DNA of 64,000 nucleotides, from contig NZ_WTKU01000015.1 of the NCBI RefSeq assembly GCF_011378715.1, forward strand, positions 40,077-104,076. The letters run 5' to 3'. Origin of the DNA: Psychromonas sp. SA13A. GTDB taxonomy: Bacteria > Pseudomonadota > Gammaproteobacteria > Enterobacterales > Psychromonadaceae. The translations under genes and the position numbers were made by a program. The stretch's first letter is position 1; each line of letters begins with the position of its first letter. Under the pieces are notes generated by a model. It had not been told where the DNA came from. It did no database searches and was given only the letters and a program-made list of their open reading frames with translations. Positions 53,967 through 62,117 of the stretch are shown piece by piece.

Positions 53967-55552
53967 TGTTCTTGATTATGTCGGGTGATTATATCACTCA
54001 AGAATTACGCTCAGAATTTGGTAAAATTCCTCCATCATTTTTGCCATTAGGTAATAGGCGTTTATTTCAACATCAAGTCAAATCAGCGCCTGAAGATAAA
54101 AAAATATTTCTGAGTCTACCCGAAGGTTTTACTCCTGATAACCATGATTTAACTTGGCTTGCTCTACACCGTGTTACTATTCTAAAAATTCCTGAAGGCT
54201 TATCACTAGGCGAGTCTTTAGTATCTGCATTAAATTTAGCCGAATATGATAATCAGATCTCATTAAGTATTCTTTTTGGCGATACGTTATTACCTAATTT
54301 GCCAAGTAATGAAAATATTATTTCTATTTCTCAAGTCGATAGTAGTTACCATTGGGCTGTTGTTAATAATGATAATAGTATTTGGCTAAACACTAGTGAG
54401 GGGGGGGAGGAGTTAGACAAGCATAACGTAGTATGTGGTTATTTTAATTTCAATCAACCTAAACAACTTGTTAGGGCTTTAGTTATGGCACATTGGGATT
54501 TTATCGAGAGCCTTAATTATTATCATAAAAAGTGTAATCTAAGCGTACTCGAGGTTGACAATTGGTTAGATTTTGGACACCTAAATACTTATTATAGATC
54601 CAAAGCAAAATTTACTACTCAACGTGCTTTTAATAACCTTGAGATTACGCCTCGTTGGATTAGAAAATCTAGTCATAAAATTGAAAAAATCTCTGCAGAA
54701 GCTAACTGGTTTGAAAATGTACCTGCTCAATTAAGAATATTTTTGCCCCAATACCTTGGTTCAATTATCACTAAAGAAAGTGCTTCTTATCAATTAGAGT
54801 ACCTTCATTATACTGCGCTCAATGAACTGTATGTTTTTTCTGTTCTTCCTGAAATTGTATGGAAAAAAATACTTAGTAATTGCTTGTTTTTTATAGAGGA
54901 ATGCCATAAATATAAAGCACCTAATCAATCTGCAGGTGTTGATTTAAAGGACATGTTTCAAGATAAAACTACAGTTAGACTTAATGAGTATTGTCAGGGA
55001 ATTGGCTGTACTCTGGAGACTAAATGGTTGTACAATCAAAATCTAAACGCTTCATTTTCTGATTTACTACAATGTAGTGAACAATTTTTACCCCCCTCAA
55101 GTCACCATAATAGCGTAGTTCATGGTGACTTTTGCTTTAGTAATATATTGTATGATTTTAGAACCAATAATATAAAAACAATTGATCCTCGAGGGATCGA
55201 TTTAAATGAAAATTTCACTATTTTTGGTGATGGTCTTTATGATGTAGCTAAACTTAGCCATTCAATATTAGGGTTATATGATTGGATCATAGCTGAATAT
55301 TATGAAGTTGATATTAAGCAGAATAGTATTCAATTTACACTCGACGTGCCAAATTCAATTAAAGGTATCCAATCCTTATTTTTAACATTAGTGAATGATA
55401 AGTTTAATCTAACAAGTAATGCTTTATACGCAATGCAAATACAGCTATTTTTATCGATGTTACCTCTACATAGTGACGATAAAAAAAGGCAACAAGCATT
55501 AATGGCCAATGCATTTAGGTTATACAAAATAATTAAAGAGGTTAAACAATGA
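53966..55552 (+). CDS. two-part protein: nucleotidyltransferase-like N-domain and APH/choline-kinase-like C-domain
   Basis: I recognise no named family for this 528-residue protein as a whole. Residues about 1-225 follow a sugar-nucleotidyltransferase layout (PPSFLPLGNRRLFQHQV, SLVSALNLAEYDNQISLSILFGDTLLP, VCGYFNF). They lack the glycine-rich G-x-G-x-R-x-x-P-K start loop, so the domain may be inactive. Residues about 260-528 resemble aminoglycoside/choline kinases. The Brenner loop is H386-G-D-F-x3-N393 (VVHGDFCFSN) and the metal-binding triplet is D407 in IDPRG. A small-alcohol or sugar kinase role is likely. It overlaps the HAD gene by 1 bp upstream and the nucleotidyltransferase by 4 bp (ATGA) downstream. 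AAGGA precedes the start. Confidence 0.7.
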   Translation: MFLIMSGDYITQELRSEFGKIPPSFLPLGNRRLFQHQVKSAPEDKKIFLSLPEGFTPDNHDLTWLALHRVTILKIPEGLSLGESLVSALNLAEYDNQISLSILFGDTLLPNLPSNENIISISQVDSSYHWAVVNNDNSIWLNTSEGGEELDKHNVVCGYFNFNQPKQLVRALVMAHWDFIESLNYYHKKCNLSVLEVDNWLDFGHLNTYYRSKAKFTTQRAFNNLEITPRWIRKSSHKIEKISAEANWFENVPAQLRIFLPQYLGSIITKESASYQLEYLHYTALNELYVFSVLPEIVWKKILSNCLFFIEECHKYKAPNQSAGVDLKDMFQDKTTVRLNEYCQGIGCTLETKWLYNQNLNASFSDLLQCSEQFLPPSSHHNSVVHGDFCFSNILYDFRTNNIKTIDPRGIDLNENFTIFGDGLYDVAKLSHSILGLYDWIIAEYYEVDIKQNSIQFTLDVPNSIKGIQSLFLTLVNDKFNLTSNALYAMQIQLFLSMLPLHSDDKKRQQALMANAFRLYKIIKEVKQ

Positions 55553-56274
55553 TCGTTATCCCAATGGCTGGATTAAGTTCTCGTTTCTTTAAAGCTGGAT
55601 ATACAAAACCAAAATATATGCTTGAAGCTCATGGAAAGTCTCTTTTTGCACATGCTGTAAATAGCTTTTCTGAATATTTTCAAACAGAAAGTTTTTTATT
55701 TATCGTTCGTGATATTTTAGGGACGGTTGATTTCATCAAAAAAGAGATCGCTGTTTTAGGAATAAAAGAAGCACATATTTTTATTTTGGATAAAGAGACA
55801 AAAGGGCAAGCAGAAACTGTCTACCTTGGTTTGCAATCAATATCTAATAGTGAAGAAACAATTACTATTTTTAATATTGACACCTTTAGACCTGCATTTC
55901 GTTACCCTGAGAATATCGAACGTTGGAATGGTTATTTAGAGGTATTTGAAGGGGAAGGTGATAATTGGTCATTTGCAAAGCCAGAGTCTAGCAACAGCAC
56001 TAAAGTTATTGAAACAGCAGAAAAACGAGCTATTTCAAACTTGTGTAGTACAGGTTTATATTATTTTAGGAGTATTTCATTATTCAACCTTAGTTATTGT
56101 GATTATATTGCTAAACCTGAAAGTCAATGGGAAAAAGGTGAACTTTACATCGCGCCTTTATACAATTACCTTATTAATCAAAAAAATGAAGTTCATTATC
56201 ACCTAATCAAGCGTGATGAAGTTATTTTTTGTGGTGTTCCAGATGAATATTTATTATTTTTGAAAAAGGATTGA
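55549..56274 (+). CDS. sugar/alcohol-phosphate nucleotidyltransferase-like protein
   Basis: This is a 241-residue nucleotidyltransferase of the RmlA/LicC fold. Its start loop is IPMAGLSSRFFKAGYTKPKYMLEAHGKSLFAHAV (about 4-37), with the conserved G-x-S-R and K-P-K. NIDTF near 105-109 replaces the usual metal-binding G-D. A second acidic site may lie in GEGDNWSFAKPE. It is predicted to activate a phosphorylated small molecule as an NDP derivative. It overlaps the kinase fusion by ATGA and is followed at once by wavE-like gene 1. Nucleotide and substrate cannot be read from sequence. Confidence 0.78.
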   Translation: MIVIPMAGLSSRFFKAGYTKPKYMLEAHGKSLFAHAVNSFSEYFQTESFLFIVRDILGTVDFIKKEIAVLGIKEAHIFILDKETKGQAETVYLGLQSISNSEETITIFNIDTFRPAFRYPENIERWNGYLEVFEGEGDNWSFAKPESSNSTKVIETAEKRAISNLCSTGLYYFRSISLFNLSYCDYIAKPESQWEKGELYIAPLYNYLINQKNEVHYHLIKRDEVIFCGVPDEYLLFLKKD

Positions 56275-56276
56275 GT

Positions 56277-57233
56277 GTGGATCTAGTATTCCAAAAAATC
56301 AGTGTTGTTGTACAAGGACCAGTACAGTCTTCTAAAGCTCGAAAGCAACAAGAAGGCATAACTGAAAAGTGTTTGTTAAGTATTCGCCAACATTTACCGG
56401 GTGCCACTATTATCCTTTCGACGTGGAAAGGGCAGGATATTAGTCACTTAGAGTATGATAAATTAGTACTAAGTGACGACCCAGGACAAAATGAAGATGC
56501 TTATTGCCCTCTTAATTACCATCGCCAGGTCCTTTCTACAAAAGCTGGTCTGGCAGTTGTGACAACGCCTTATGCGATGAAATTAAGAAGCGATAACTTC
56601 TTAATTGGAAATGAGTTTGTCAAAATTCAAAAAGCATTCCCCAAAAACTCGAATAAATATAAACTTCTTACTGAGAAAGTCGTCATCAATAGTAATTTAT
56701 TTCGTCGGACTTCCCACGGTCATAAAGTAGTTTTCAATGCGAGTGATTTTTTCTATTATGGTTTAACTACTGATTTAAAGTTGATCTGGGAACAACCTCT
56801 TTTTGAAGATCAACCTTTTGCCCAAGAGTTATTAAAGAAAAGTATATTACGTGAAAAAGGAAGTCAATCTTTAGAAGCAGAGCAGGTCTACTGTCAAATA
56901 TGGTTGAGGAGATTAACTAAAGATGCTCCGTTATTGAAACATCGTTATGATTCTACTATACAGGATGTAAAGTTTTGGGATGAATTTTTAGCAAATAATA
57001 TTATTATTTCCGATCCAGAGTTTATAGGTTTAGGCTTAAGGGATACGTCTATTCGTAGAAAAAAAAGAGCCAATGAATATAGCCATTTAGATTGGTTGAA
57101 GCTCTATCAGAAATATTGTAACAAAAAACAAAAAATCCCTTTTTCAAAAGCACAGCTAGGGCTATCGATAAGAAGATTTTTTAAACTACCTATTAGTAAA
57201 CTTTATACTGATCTTAAATTGATTTTTAAATAA
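56277..57233 (+). CDS. WavE family LPS core protein, copy 1
   Basis: WavE proteins belong to the LPS core loci of Vibrio and are putative glycosyltransferases. This 318-residue copy has ISVVVQGPVQSSKARKQQEGI at the N-terminus, then HLPGATIILSTWKGQ, LVLSDDPGQNED, YAMKLRSDNFLI and ASDFFYYGL. The RSDN and DPGQN stretches are the strongest family marks. I start at GTG 56277, six bases after AAGGA. The in-frame TTG at 56271 sits on the ribosome-binding site. It follows the nucleotidyltransferase without a gap and is the last gene of this plus-strand run. Confidence 0.85.
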   Translation: MDLVFQKISVVVQGPVQSSKARKQQEGITEKCLLSIRQHLPGATIILSTWKGQDISHLEYDKLVLSDDPGQNEDAYCPLNYHRQVLSTKAGLAVVTTPYAMKLRSDNFLIGNEFVKIQKAFPKNSNKYKLLTEKVVINSNLFRRTSHGHKVVFNASDFFYYGLTTDLKLIWEQPLFEDQPFAQELLKKSILREKGSQSLEAEQVYCQIWLRRLTKDAPLLKHRYDSTIQDVKFWDEFLANNIIISDPEFIGLGLRDTSIRRKKRANEYSHLDWLKLYQKYCNKKQKIPFSKAQLGLSIRRFFKLPISKLYTDLKLIFK

Positions 57234-57400
57234 ATATAATCGGGTGAAATTTAATATAGTTCTGGACGAGCCAATAGTATCAATATCTTTAGATAATTTA
57301 CATCAATTGAAGTCAAAGATGTTGTTGGCTACTTACAGTCAGTCAATTTTTTAAAATACACATGAATAAAAAATGAATCGTTTGCTTTGCTGGAATAGCT

Positions 57401-57422
57401 AGAGTTACTTAAAAGTAACTCT
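57401..57422. terminator. palindrome between the convergent wavE-like genes
   Basis: AGAGTTACTT and AAGTAACTCT form a 10-bp perfect inverted repeat with a 2-bp centre, between the two convergent stop codons. No T-run follows, so terminator function is inferred from position. Confidence 0.45.
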
Positions 57423-57428
57423 ATAACA

Positions 57429-58436
57429 TTAAGATACGTTATACTTTTTTCGTTTTAACTGACGGATCTTTGCTTCAAAATAAATGGGAAAGATGTATTT
57501 TAGACGATTAATAAACAACTTAAATCTAAGTATGTATGTAGGTTCTATATTAAAAGTTGGGTCACAATATTTTTTGTAAAGATCTTGCCACTCATGAAAG
57601 TAGATATGAGCACACTTTCCTCTTTCTCTTGATATTCTGACTTTCCCGTTAGAAAATTTCTCGCCTAAATTAAGTCCGATCTCTTCGGGAGAAGAAATAA
57701 TTAAATTATTCGCATAGCAGATATCAGATTGCTTAGATTTTTCTGTACTATTGTCTAATAAGTGTTCAAGTGTAATTGAAGGTTCAAATTTTTGTAATGC
57801 TTGTAACCAAAATAATTGAGTACAATCAGTTATATAATTAGGGTGTGATGGACTAAAATCGTGTTCAGATTTCTTTTTATAATCTTTGACTAAAGGTAGA
57901 TCCCATAACGTGAGTAAATCACCAGTCAAACCGAAATAAAAAAAATCGCTTAGATGAAAAGCTACTTTTTGCCCTTTAGCGTACTTTCTAGTAAATGCGT
58001 TCGCTGTAACAACTCTTTCTTTGAGGTATCTATATTTATTACTTCGAGCAGGGAACTGCGTTTGTAATGATATAAAGTTATTAGATGTTAGATAATTATC
58101 ACTTCTTAATTTGATCGCATACTTGGTTGTTACTCGTTTAAGACCTTCTAAAGTTGAAACAATTTGTCTATTATTATTATAATATTTAGGTGACCCATCT
58201 TTATTGTATTTACGAATATTCTGACCTGGATCCTCACATAAAACTAATTCATCATAATCTAGACCATCTAAATTTTGATTGTGCCATGTAGATAAAATTA
58301 TTTTTGCCCCAGGTAAATGCATTCTAACTGAATTGAGACATTTTTTAGTTATACCTTCTTCTTGTCCTCTATTGCCTAAACTTTGGACTGGCCCTTGAAC
58401 CACAACACTAATATCGGTATAAATTTTATTCTTCAT
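57429..58436 (-). CDS. WavE family LPS core protein, copy 2
   Basis: This is the second WavE paralog, 335 residues, facing copy 1 tail to tail. The same marks appear in the same order: ISVVVQGPVQSLGNRGQEEGI, HLPGAKIILSTWHNQ, LVLCEDPGQNI, YAIKLRSDNYLT and LSDFFYFGL. By eye the first 180 residues of the two copies agree at about half of the positions, and the C-termini differ. It carries an insertion after DPGQN (about eight residues, YNKDGSPK) and another near residue 190. It begins the minus-strand half of the locus nearest the middle. Duplicated WavE proteins probably transfer different sugars. Confidence 0.85.
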   Translation of the reverse strand: MKNKIYTDISVVVQGPVQSLGNRGQEEGITKKCLNSVRMHLPGAKIILSTWHNQNLDGLDYDELVLCEDPGQNIRKYNKDGSPKYYNNNRQIVSTLEGLKRVTTKYAIKLRSDNYLTSNNFISLQTQFPARSNKYRYLKERVVTANAFTRKYAKGQKVAFHLSDFFYFGLTGDLLTLWDLPLVKDYKKKSEHDFSPSHPNYITDCTQLFWLQALQKFEPSITLEHLLDNSTEKSKQSDICYANNLIISSPEEIGLNLGEKFSNGKVRISRERGKCAHIYFHEWQDLYKKYCDPTFNIEPTYILRFKLFINRLKYIFPIYFEAKIRQLKRKKYNVS

Positions 58437-58522
58437 GTTTATCTCTTTAATTATAAAAACTTATTTTCATACAATGCAAAAGAAGCACCAAATGATAGAA
58501 CTACGTCTATTTTGTACATCAC

Positions 58523-59599
58523 TCAATTAAGTAGTCTGTTAAAGAACAATAAGTGTTCTTTAACAGTATTTTTCTCGTTAAACTTTTGTGCTAAGCGCTT
58601 TTGTGCGGCAATACTCATTGATTGAATTAGTTCTTTATTATTAATTAGCTTATTCATTGCATCTGCAAACTCTTGAACATTTCCGGCTTCCGCTATGAAG
58701 CCAGTTTTACCATCCACAACAAGTTCAGGTGAGCCTCCTGTTGTTGTTGCGACGGATGGAGTCGCATTTGCCATTGCTTCAATAATGGTTCTAGGTAAAC
58801 CCTCGCCACTGATTGATGGTTGAACCTGAAAATCTGCCATTGTCATTAATGACGGAATATCTGTTCTATGCCCAATATAGTGAATACGTTCACTCATTGG
58901 ACTTGCTTTGATCTCATCAAAATACGGTTCAAATCCACTACCAGCTAAAATCAAATGAAAATCTGGGTTTGTAATCGAATGGGTCGCTTGTAATAAAAGA
59001 GAAATACCTTTGCTGGGCCTTACATGTGCGGCACAAACAGCAATAATATGCTCATCTGTTAAACCAAATTCACTGCGTAGAGTAGGTGCAACTTGATACC
59101 ACTCTAGCTTGTGACCTTTATAAATAGTTACTACATTATCTTTGTTTTTCCAAACTCGTTGAACAACATCTCTTTCAACTGCTTTTGATACACATACAAT
59201 ACCGTCAACGCGAGGGTGTAACTGAGTTAAGTAAGCCGATGGGTCATGACGATACAAGCCGCCTGTCGTGCCCCGATAGACAACTAATTTAGCTTTACTC
59301 CCAATACATGCAAATGCAGCGTTAGGGATTGTTTTAGAATTAAATGCATAACAAATATCAATGTTGTTTTCTTGTAAAACTTTACGAATTTTTTTGATCG
59401 TAGTAATGCATATTTTTTTTGTGGGGTAACCATCAATGACATCAACTCCACAGTCCAGGAACCTCTGTTTATAAGGGCTATCTCCTTGTGTCATTACTGT
59501 TACACGGTGCCCTTGATTGACCATTTCAATAAACATTTCAGCCTCAGGTCTTACACTGTTCCAAGCATGCTTATATGAGCTGCAAACGAGAATTTTCAT
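58523..59599 (-). CDS. GT4 family glycosyltransferase
   Basis: This 358-residue retaining GT-B glycosyltransferase has an N-terminal acceptor domain (ILVCSSYKHAWNSVRPEAEMFIEM, with GHRVTVMTQ). The C-terminal donor domain has HVRPSKGISLLLQA, LILAGSGFE, IHYIGHRTDIPSLMTMADF and QPSISGEGLPRTIIEAMANATPSVATTTGGSPELV. The last stretch contains the E-x7-E motif. The sugar is unknown. It overlaps the ligase gene by 4 bp (ATGA-type), so both are translated together. Confidence 0.88.
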   Translation of the reverse strand: MKILVCSSYKHAWNSVRPEAEMFIEMVNQGHRVTVMTQGDSPYKQRFLDCGVDVIDGYPTKKICITTIKKIRKVLQENNIDICYAFNSKTIPNAAFACIGSKAKLVVYRGTTGGLYRHDPSAYLTQLHPRVDGIVCVSKAVERDVVQRVWKNKDNVVTIYKGHKLEWYQVAPTLRSEFGLTDEHIIAVCAAHVRPSKGISLLLQATHSITNPDFHLILAGSGFEPYFDEIKASPMSERIHYIGHRTDIPSLMTMADFQVQPSISGEGLPRTIIEAMANATPSVATTTGGSPELVVDGKTGFIAEAGNVQEFADAMNKLINNKELIQSMSIAAQKRLAQKFNEKNTVKEHLLFFNRLLN

Positions 59600-60825
59600 C
59601 GTACTACCCCTTTCTTTTCAGGAACTGATGTTTGGTTGGTATGAAGAAACATCGCGTAAAATATTATTGTATACATTAAATAATGCAGCATTCCAGAATG
59701 ATGATTTATGTAGTTTTGAGTCATACAATATCCCATCACAAGTGTAATATGTGCAACGCCGAGCTGTGCAAAAACACTGTTTTTAACATCTCTTTTGAAT
59801 ATGAAAAAGTATAACGGTAAACAAAAGAACAGCATTAATGTTGTTAAGCCAATAACTCCTTTTATAGATAGTTCTTCAATGTAGCTATTATGCAGCCTAC
59901 CAAATTTAAGGACAATAGGGGCAACTAACTTCTTGTCAACTAGAGTTTGGTTATATTTTTGTCTGTCCTTGTAACCCGTACCAAAGATTGGATTTTCAAT
60001 GAAATTATAAATGCCACTTTTCCACATCTCTATACGTGCGCCAAGAGATGAGTTGCTATTATTTTGTTCAGTAAACTGAGTTATATCTTGAAGTGCTTTC
60101 TTAATGCGTTTATCTACAATGTTATGAGAAATTAGACTACTACTTATAAGTATTATCGCTAAGGTTACACCTACTTTTACAGAGATTAACTCGCGGTTAA
60201 TTATTAACAGCCAAATAATCACAAAGGGCGCAATTATCCACCCGCCACGAGCACCTGATAACATACTTGCTAACACACCAAAAAATGCACATGTTAATGC
60301 TATTATTGTCCATGCAATTTTTTTGTCTTTTAGGTGTTGAATTGCAATAGTTAAAGAAAAAATGCCTAGCGACATGGCAATATCACCGGATTGAATTACC
60401 ATATATCCAAAATCATCAAATGCGCGTATACCTAAAACTTGATAATGATACAGTGCAATCAATCCACTGATGAAAGAGCCTGTTAAAATCCCTATAAAAA
60501 CCCACTCCTTTTTCGGAGGGAAATTCAATAGAAGAATAAAGACTGGAAGGATGAAAAACGTTCGACTAGGCATATCTAAGTTACTAAGTTTACCGCCTAA
60601 TATTAATAGTGATAAAGCGGTAACCAATGCATAGCAAATGAAAGAAAATCCAATTTTATAAAACTCAGAAGGTAATCTGTTTTTTAAGGTTATAGGTAAA
60701 ATTAACAAAGAAATAATACATAATAAAATAGCAATATAAGAATAACTTTTGCCTGACATAAGTATGGTTAAAGAGTATAGGAAAGTTAACAAAGAAGTGA
60801 GTAAAGTTAAATGCTTAGTGTTCAT
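59596..60825 (-). CDS. O-antigen ligase family protein (WaaL/RfaL-like)
   Basis: This polytopic membrane protein of 409 residues has about 11-12 spans and a large periplasmic loop near residues 225-330. The loop region carries SSLGARIEMWKSGIYNFIENPIFGTGYKDR and ends with the conserved RLHNSYIEELSIKGVIGL. The H-N-x-Y/F motif is the mark of the Wzy_C/ligase family. It would join undecaprenyl-linked O-polysaccharide to the lipid A core in the periplasm, although a polymerase role cannot be excluded. It is the first gene of the minus-strand run. A 22-bp perfect hairpin lies about 26 bp upstream of its start. Confidence 0.83.
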   Translation of the reverse strand: MNTKHLTLLTSLLTFLYSLTILMSGKSYSYIAILLCIISLLILPITLKNRLPSEFYKIGFSFICYALVTALSLLILGGKLSNLDMPSRTFFILPVFILLLNFPPKKEWVFIGILTGSFISGLIALYHYQVLGIRAFDDFGYMVIQSGDIAMSLGIFSLTIAIQHLKDKKIAWTIIALTCAFFGVLASMLSGARGGWIIAPFVIIWLLIINRELISVKVGVTLAIILISSSLISHNIVDKRIKKALQDITQFTEQNNSNSSLGARIEMWKSGIYNFIENPIFGTGYKDRQKYNQTLVDKKLVAPIVLKFGRLHNSYIEELSIKGVIGLTTLMLFFCLPLYFFIFKRDVKNSVFAQLGVAHITLVMGYCMTQNYINHHSGMLHYLMYTIIFYAMFLHTNQTSVPEKKGVVR

Positions 60826-61120
60826 TAAATGGCTCTTTATTAAAGTTGTTTATATTTTTAGGGATAAATTTCCAAGTGGAAATTTATCCCTAAAAATATG
60901 TGAATTAAATAGACTTACATATGTAATGTCAGAGTTATATTGAATTTTTTATCGAAATGATTGGTCGGTATATCGATTGTTCAGGTTCTATATGGAATTT
61001 GCAAAAGCACTATTTTAGGGCATGATACGCATAGTTAAACTGAGTTAAAAGAGATATCATTATTTTATCTGTAATCTAATAAAAATAAAGTATTTTGCGT
61101 TCAAATTATAAGGAAAAAGT
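60826..61120. other. 295-bp divergent gap between ligase gene and glpE
   Basis: The gap contains the large hairpin at 60852-60899. The remaining 220 bp toward glpE are AT-rich without any ORF or clear repeat. I did not find an ops/JUMPstart element (GGCGGTAG) on either strand, so RfaH control of the LPS genes is not supported here. Confidence 0.5.
60852..60899. promoter_or_regulatory. 22-bp perfect inverted repeat in the ligase leader
   Basis: Two 22-bp arms without a mismatch flank a 4-bp AAGT centre (60852-60873 and 60878-60899). The arms read ATATTTTTAGGG-ATAAATTTCC outward to inward. It lies 27-74 bp upstream of the ligase start, inside its probable leader. It is the longest perfect palindrome I found in the window. 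As RNA it would be a very stable hairpin next to the ribosome-binding site. As DNA it could be an operator or a terminator. Confidence 0.75.
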
Positions 61121-61432
61121 ATGCCCACATTCAAGTTAATAGAAATAGCTGAAACGAAGCAGCGGTTACAAAATGAAGAAGCTATTCTTGTGGATACTCG
61201 CGATCTTCAATCTTATACAGCGGATCATGTTGAAGGTGCATTCAATTTAAACAATGACACACTGAAAGCATTTTTCGATAAAGTTGAGTTTGATACGCCA
61301 GTTTTTGTGGTTTGTTACCGTGGTAATAGTAGTAAAGGAGTGGCTCAATATTTAGCTGAACAAGGTTATGAAGATACTTACAGTGTCGAAGGTGGGATGG
61401 CTATGTGGCGTCAATTATTCCCAATAAACTAA
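61121..61432 (+). CDS. glpE: thiosulfate sulfurtransferase GlpE (rhodanese)
   Basis: This single-domain rhodanese moves sulfane sulfur from thiosulfate to cyanide or thioredoxin. The 103-residue protein has the active cysteine C65 in VVCYRGNSSKGVAQYL, the position and six-residue loop of E. coli GlpE. VDTRDLQSY near 24-32 is the first rhodanese signature, and EGGMAMWR lies near the end. AAGGA precedes the ATG by about 8 nt. In E. coli glpE is linked to glpG, but no glpG follows here. Confidence 0.93.
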   Translation: MPTFKLIEIAETKQRLQNEEAILVDTRDLQSYTADHVEGAFNLNNDTLKAFFDKVEFDTPVFVVCYRGNSSKGVAQYLAEQGYEDTYSVEGGMAMWRQLFPIN

Positions 61433-61558
61433 AGGCTTAATAGCATGGTTTAATGACATAAGCTGATGGCATAGGACAATCGCGTTGATATATAAAATAG
61501 ATTATTCGTATTCCTGAGTGATCCAGTTAAATAGAAAAGATAAAAATAAAGGTTATTT

Positions 61559-61909
61559 ATGAGTGTAGTAGATACAGATAGCATTGATGCAATTGGTATG
61601 GAGAAAGAAGCCAAAAGAGTCTTTTTAAGTATTATTGATTCATTAGTGTGGGATCATGACGACGTTCATCTGTTTACGTTACAAGAAAAAATTAATACGT
61701 ATCTGTATTTCATTGAATCAGGTGAATTAGTTAATGCTTTTCCAGATGCTGAAGGATTTGATATAGCTATTGAATTAATCCTCAAGCATATGCCTACAGA
61801 TCAAGCGATTACCTTTTTTGATAAAACCACTCAAATTCTTTTAGACAAAGGCATTATCTTTGTTTTTGGTCCGAATAAAAATGCAGGCTACGCGGAACAA
61901 CATAGTTAA
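61559..61909 (+). CDS. DUF6572-like small protein
   Basis: This 116-residue acidic cytosolic protein begins VVDTDSIDAIGMEKEAKRVFLSIIDSLVWDHDDVHLFTLQEKINTYLYFIESGEL. That pattern fits the uncharacterised DUF6572 family. The second half (AEGFDIAIELILKHMPTDQAITFFDKTTQIL) is helical. There is no signal peptide and no cysteine. AAAGG lies about 7 nt before the ATG. It follows glpE after 126 bp, and a hairpin (CCAGATAAG...CTTATCTGG, 61922-61954) stands after its stop. Function is unknown and the family assignment is from memory of the motif. Confidence 0.65.
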   Translation: MSVVDTDSIDAIGMEKEAKRVFLSIIDSLVWDHDDVHLFTLQEKINTYLYFIESGELVNAFPDAEGFDIAIELILKHMPTDQAITFFDKTTQILLDKGIIFVFGPNKNAGYAEQHS

Positions 61910-61921
61910 GCTTGCTCTATC

Positions 61922-61954
61922 CCAGATAAGATGCCTTAGTTTATCCTTATCTGG
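61922..61954 (+). terminator. hairpin after the DUF6572-like gene
   Basis: CCAGATAAG (61922-61930) pairs with CTTATCTGG (61946-61954) around a 15-nt loop, 13 bp after the stop. No T-run follows, so it is a weak terminator candidate. Confidence 0.45.
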
Positions 61955-62117
61955 AATTCATTCCCTTCAGGTTCTCCTCCTTAGATTGATCTTTATTTTG
62001 TTTAAATATGTGATCAAATTTTAACTTTACCATTGCCCCTGCTCTGGGTATTTGGGATAATCCGCGCCTCATATGTCCGCACTTTTCATTAATTCAAAAT
62101 GTAATCAGGAGAAACAG

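Noticed and set aside
60826..61120. ops/JUMPstart element for RfaH control of the LPS genes
   Set aside because: No GGCGGTAG-like motif was found on either strand of this gap. The dominant feature is a perfect palindrome.
61981..62060. CRP site upstream of tktA (ATGTGATCAAATTTT)
   Set aside because: Only the TGTGATC half matches. The second half-site is not recognisable.
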